A DNA stretch of 6,992 nucleotides from Victivallales bacterium. Lineage in GTDB: Bacteria; Verrucomicrobiota; Lentisphaeria; Oligosphaerales; Lenti-02. The number at the start of each line of letters is the position of its first letter. The stretch's first letter is position 1. A program made the translations under genes and the position numbers. Positions 5,950 to 6,992 of the stretch are shown piece after piece. The DNA is taken from positions 1-6,992 of the forward strand of contig JABGQJ010000234.1 in the NCBI GenBank assembly GCA_018648945.1, in the 5' to 3' direction. The notes under the pieces are model-generated. The model made no database searches, was not told where the DNA came from, and saw only the letters and a list, made by a program, of their open reading frames with translations.

Positions 5950-6992
5950 CTACTCCGGCACCGCCTCGTTCGGAGCGAAGAACCGGAAGGTGTTCTTGCC
6001 GACCCTCTTGGCGACATACATGGCACTGTCGGCCATTCGCACCATGTCGTCAGGGGTCTCCTGCCCTGCAGCTGTGAAGACGGCGATGCCGATGCTGACC
6101 CCGATCCGCGCCTCGCCCTCGCCCAGTAGGAACGGCTCCCCCAAGGCGTCGATGGCCTTGCTGGCGACCACTTCGGCGGCAGACAGATTGCCGAGTTCCT
6201 GGACGATGACGGTGAACTCGTCCCCACCAAGGCGGGCGACGGTGTCGGATGTGCGGACGGCCGCCCTGAGTCGATCCGCCACTTGCCGAAGCACCTCGTC
6301 ACCACTTTCGTGTCCCAGGGTGTCGTTGACTGTCTTGAAGCCGTCGAGGTCCAGGAACAGGAGGGCGAAGCGGCGCCCGTACCGCATGGCCATGTGGCGC
6401 GTCTGAGTCAGTCGGTCCATGAAGAGGTGGCGGTTGGGCAGGTTGGTCAACGCGTCGTGATTCGCCATGTGGGCGATCATCAACTGGCTGATCTTGCGCC
6501 GCATGACGGTGCGGGAAACGGCATAGGAGGCGGCCCCGGTGATGAGCAGGAGAATGGCGGCAATCGCGGCGGCGTTGCGCACCAACCCGCTGGCATGGAC
6601 GCGCAGGATCTCGGTCGGGATCAGCGACACCAGCACCAGACGCCACCCCCCTGCGTCCATTCTCTGTCGCTGCGCATTGTCGTTCGCCAGACGATACCCG
6701 GTGGTGGAAATAGCCCCCTCGGGAAGCGGCCGGATCACGGCAAAGGTGAAGACCCCGCTGTCGGTGATGAACTGCCCCGTTTCTGCCTGCTCCATCCTCT
6801 CCCAGGCCGCCGGGAACTCGGCCTGGAAGCGCTTCTCCCTGCGGTCGGGGTACATGAATCCCCACTCCTCGCTTCGGTCCCGCCCCAGCAGGAAGTAGCC
6901 GTCCTGGTTGAGCAGGACAACGCTGGCGATGTTGGGGCACGCCATCTCCTGCATCGAGCGGCGGATCGTCCGCCCCAGGTAGTTCAGCACGA
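5950..6992 (-). CDS. Sensor diguanylate cyclase (GGDEF), 5' end cut by window
   Basis: Makes cyclic di-GMP from two GTP at the inner face of the membrane. The frame is open to the window edge, so the true start lies beyond 6992; the GTG at 6988-6990 is probably an internal valine. Numbering from it, residues 1-138 look like the end of an extracytoplasmic PDC/Cache-type sensor, with DGYFLLGRDRSEEWGFMYP (30-48). One membrane helix spans about 140-158 (AAAIAAILLLITGAASYAV). The GGDEF domain (about 177-340) starts with HDALTNLPNR, has LDLDGFKTVND with metal-binding Asp214, and an intact GGDEF motif at 255-259 (bases 6214-6228). An RTSD I-site (246-249) lies five residues before it, so product inhibition is expected. 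No EAL domain follows. The cyclase should be active. The sensed ligand is unknown, and any link to the transporter operon 182 bp downstream is speculative. Confidence 0.95.
   Translation of the reverse strand, partial: VLNYLGRTIRRSMQEMACPNIASVVLLNQDGYFLLGRDRSEEWGFMYPDRREKRFQAEFPAAWERMEQAETGQFITDSGVFTFAVIRPLPEGAISTTGYRLANDNAQRQRMDAGGWRLVLVSLIPTEILRVHASGLVRNAAAIAAILLLITGAASYAVSRTVMRRKISQLMIAHMANHDALTNLPNRHLFMDRLTQTRHMAMRYGRRFALLFLDLDGFKTVNDTLGHESGDEVLRQVADRLRAAVRTSDTVARLGGDEFTVIVQELGNLSAAEVVASKAIDALGEPFLLGEGEARIGVSIGIAVFTAAGQETPDDMVRMADSAMYVAKRVGKNTFRFFAPNEAVPE

Noticed and set aside
1..6992. Mobile elements, CRISPR arrays or phage/defence genes
   Set aside because: No transposase, integrase, regularly spaced repeats, terminal inverted repeats or defence-domain signatures were seen; all convincing genes are metabolic, transport or signalling.

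Overview
This is a high-GC bacterial window with five protein genes, two of them cut by the window edges, and one tRNA gene. Everything except the first gene fragment lies on the minus strand. The gene content suggests a free-living Gram-negative-type bacterium. The pointers are a secreted CBM plus DUF6259-like glycosidase, a membrane diguanylate cyclase with an extracytoplasmic sensor, an iron-sulfur-type aldo/keto reductase and a DUF4197 protein. This mix fits Planctomycetota/Verrucomicrobiota/Lentisphaerota-like or related environmental lineages (Armatimonadota, Hydrogenedentota). No rRNA or other decisive taxonomic marker is present, so that is only a guess.

Layout from left to right. Bases 1-167 (+) hold the C-terminus of a DUF4197 protein, followed by a plausible weak intrinsic terminator. 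An aldo/keto reductase (263-1402, -) converges on it; it has an unusual Asp-to-Glu change at one catalytic position and a C-terminal cysteine cluster. A tRNA-Thr(UGU) gene with encoded CCA (1463-1538, -) lies 60 bp upstream of the reductase. A non-coding stretch of about 320 bp follows. The largest gene (1859-4456, -) encodes an 865-residue exported protein with an N-terminal carbohydrate-binding-like domain and a DUF6259-like TIM-barrel glycosidase domain. It lies 39 bp downstream of a 12-TM major facilitator transporter (4496-5767, -). After a 182-bp gap with overlapping GC-rich inverted repeats comes the 3' part of a sensor diguanylate cyclase (5950 to the window edge, -).

How the genes may work together. 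The transporter and glycosidase look like a two-gene operon: an enzyme releases sugar outside the cytoplasm and the transporter takes up (or exports) a related product. The substrate cannot be read from the sequence. The diguanylate cyclase runs in the same direction upstream and could be linked by readthrough, but the gap and stem-loops argue for at least partial separation. The tRNA and reductase may share a transcript, since no convincing terminator separates them. I found no mobile element, CRISPR array or phage gene. The most interesting items are the uncharacterised glycosidase/transporter pair and the reductase with the altered tetrad and likely Fe-S site.
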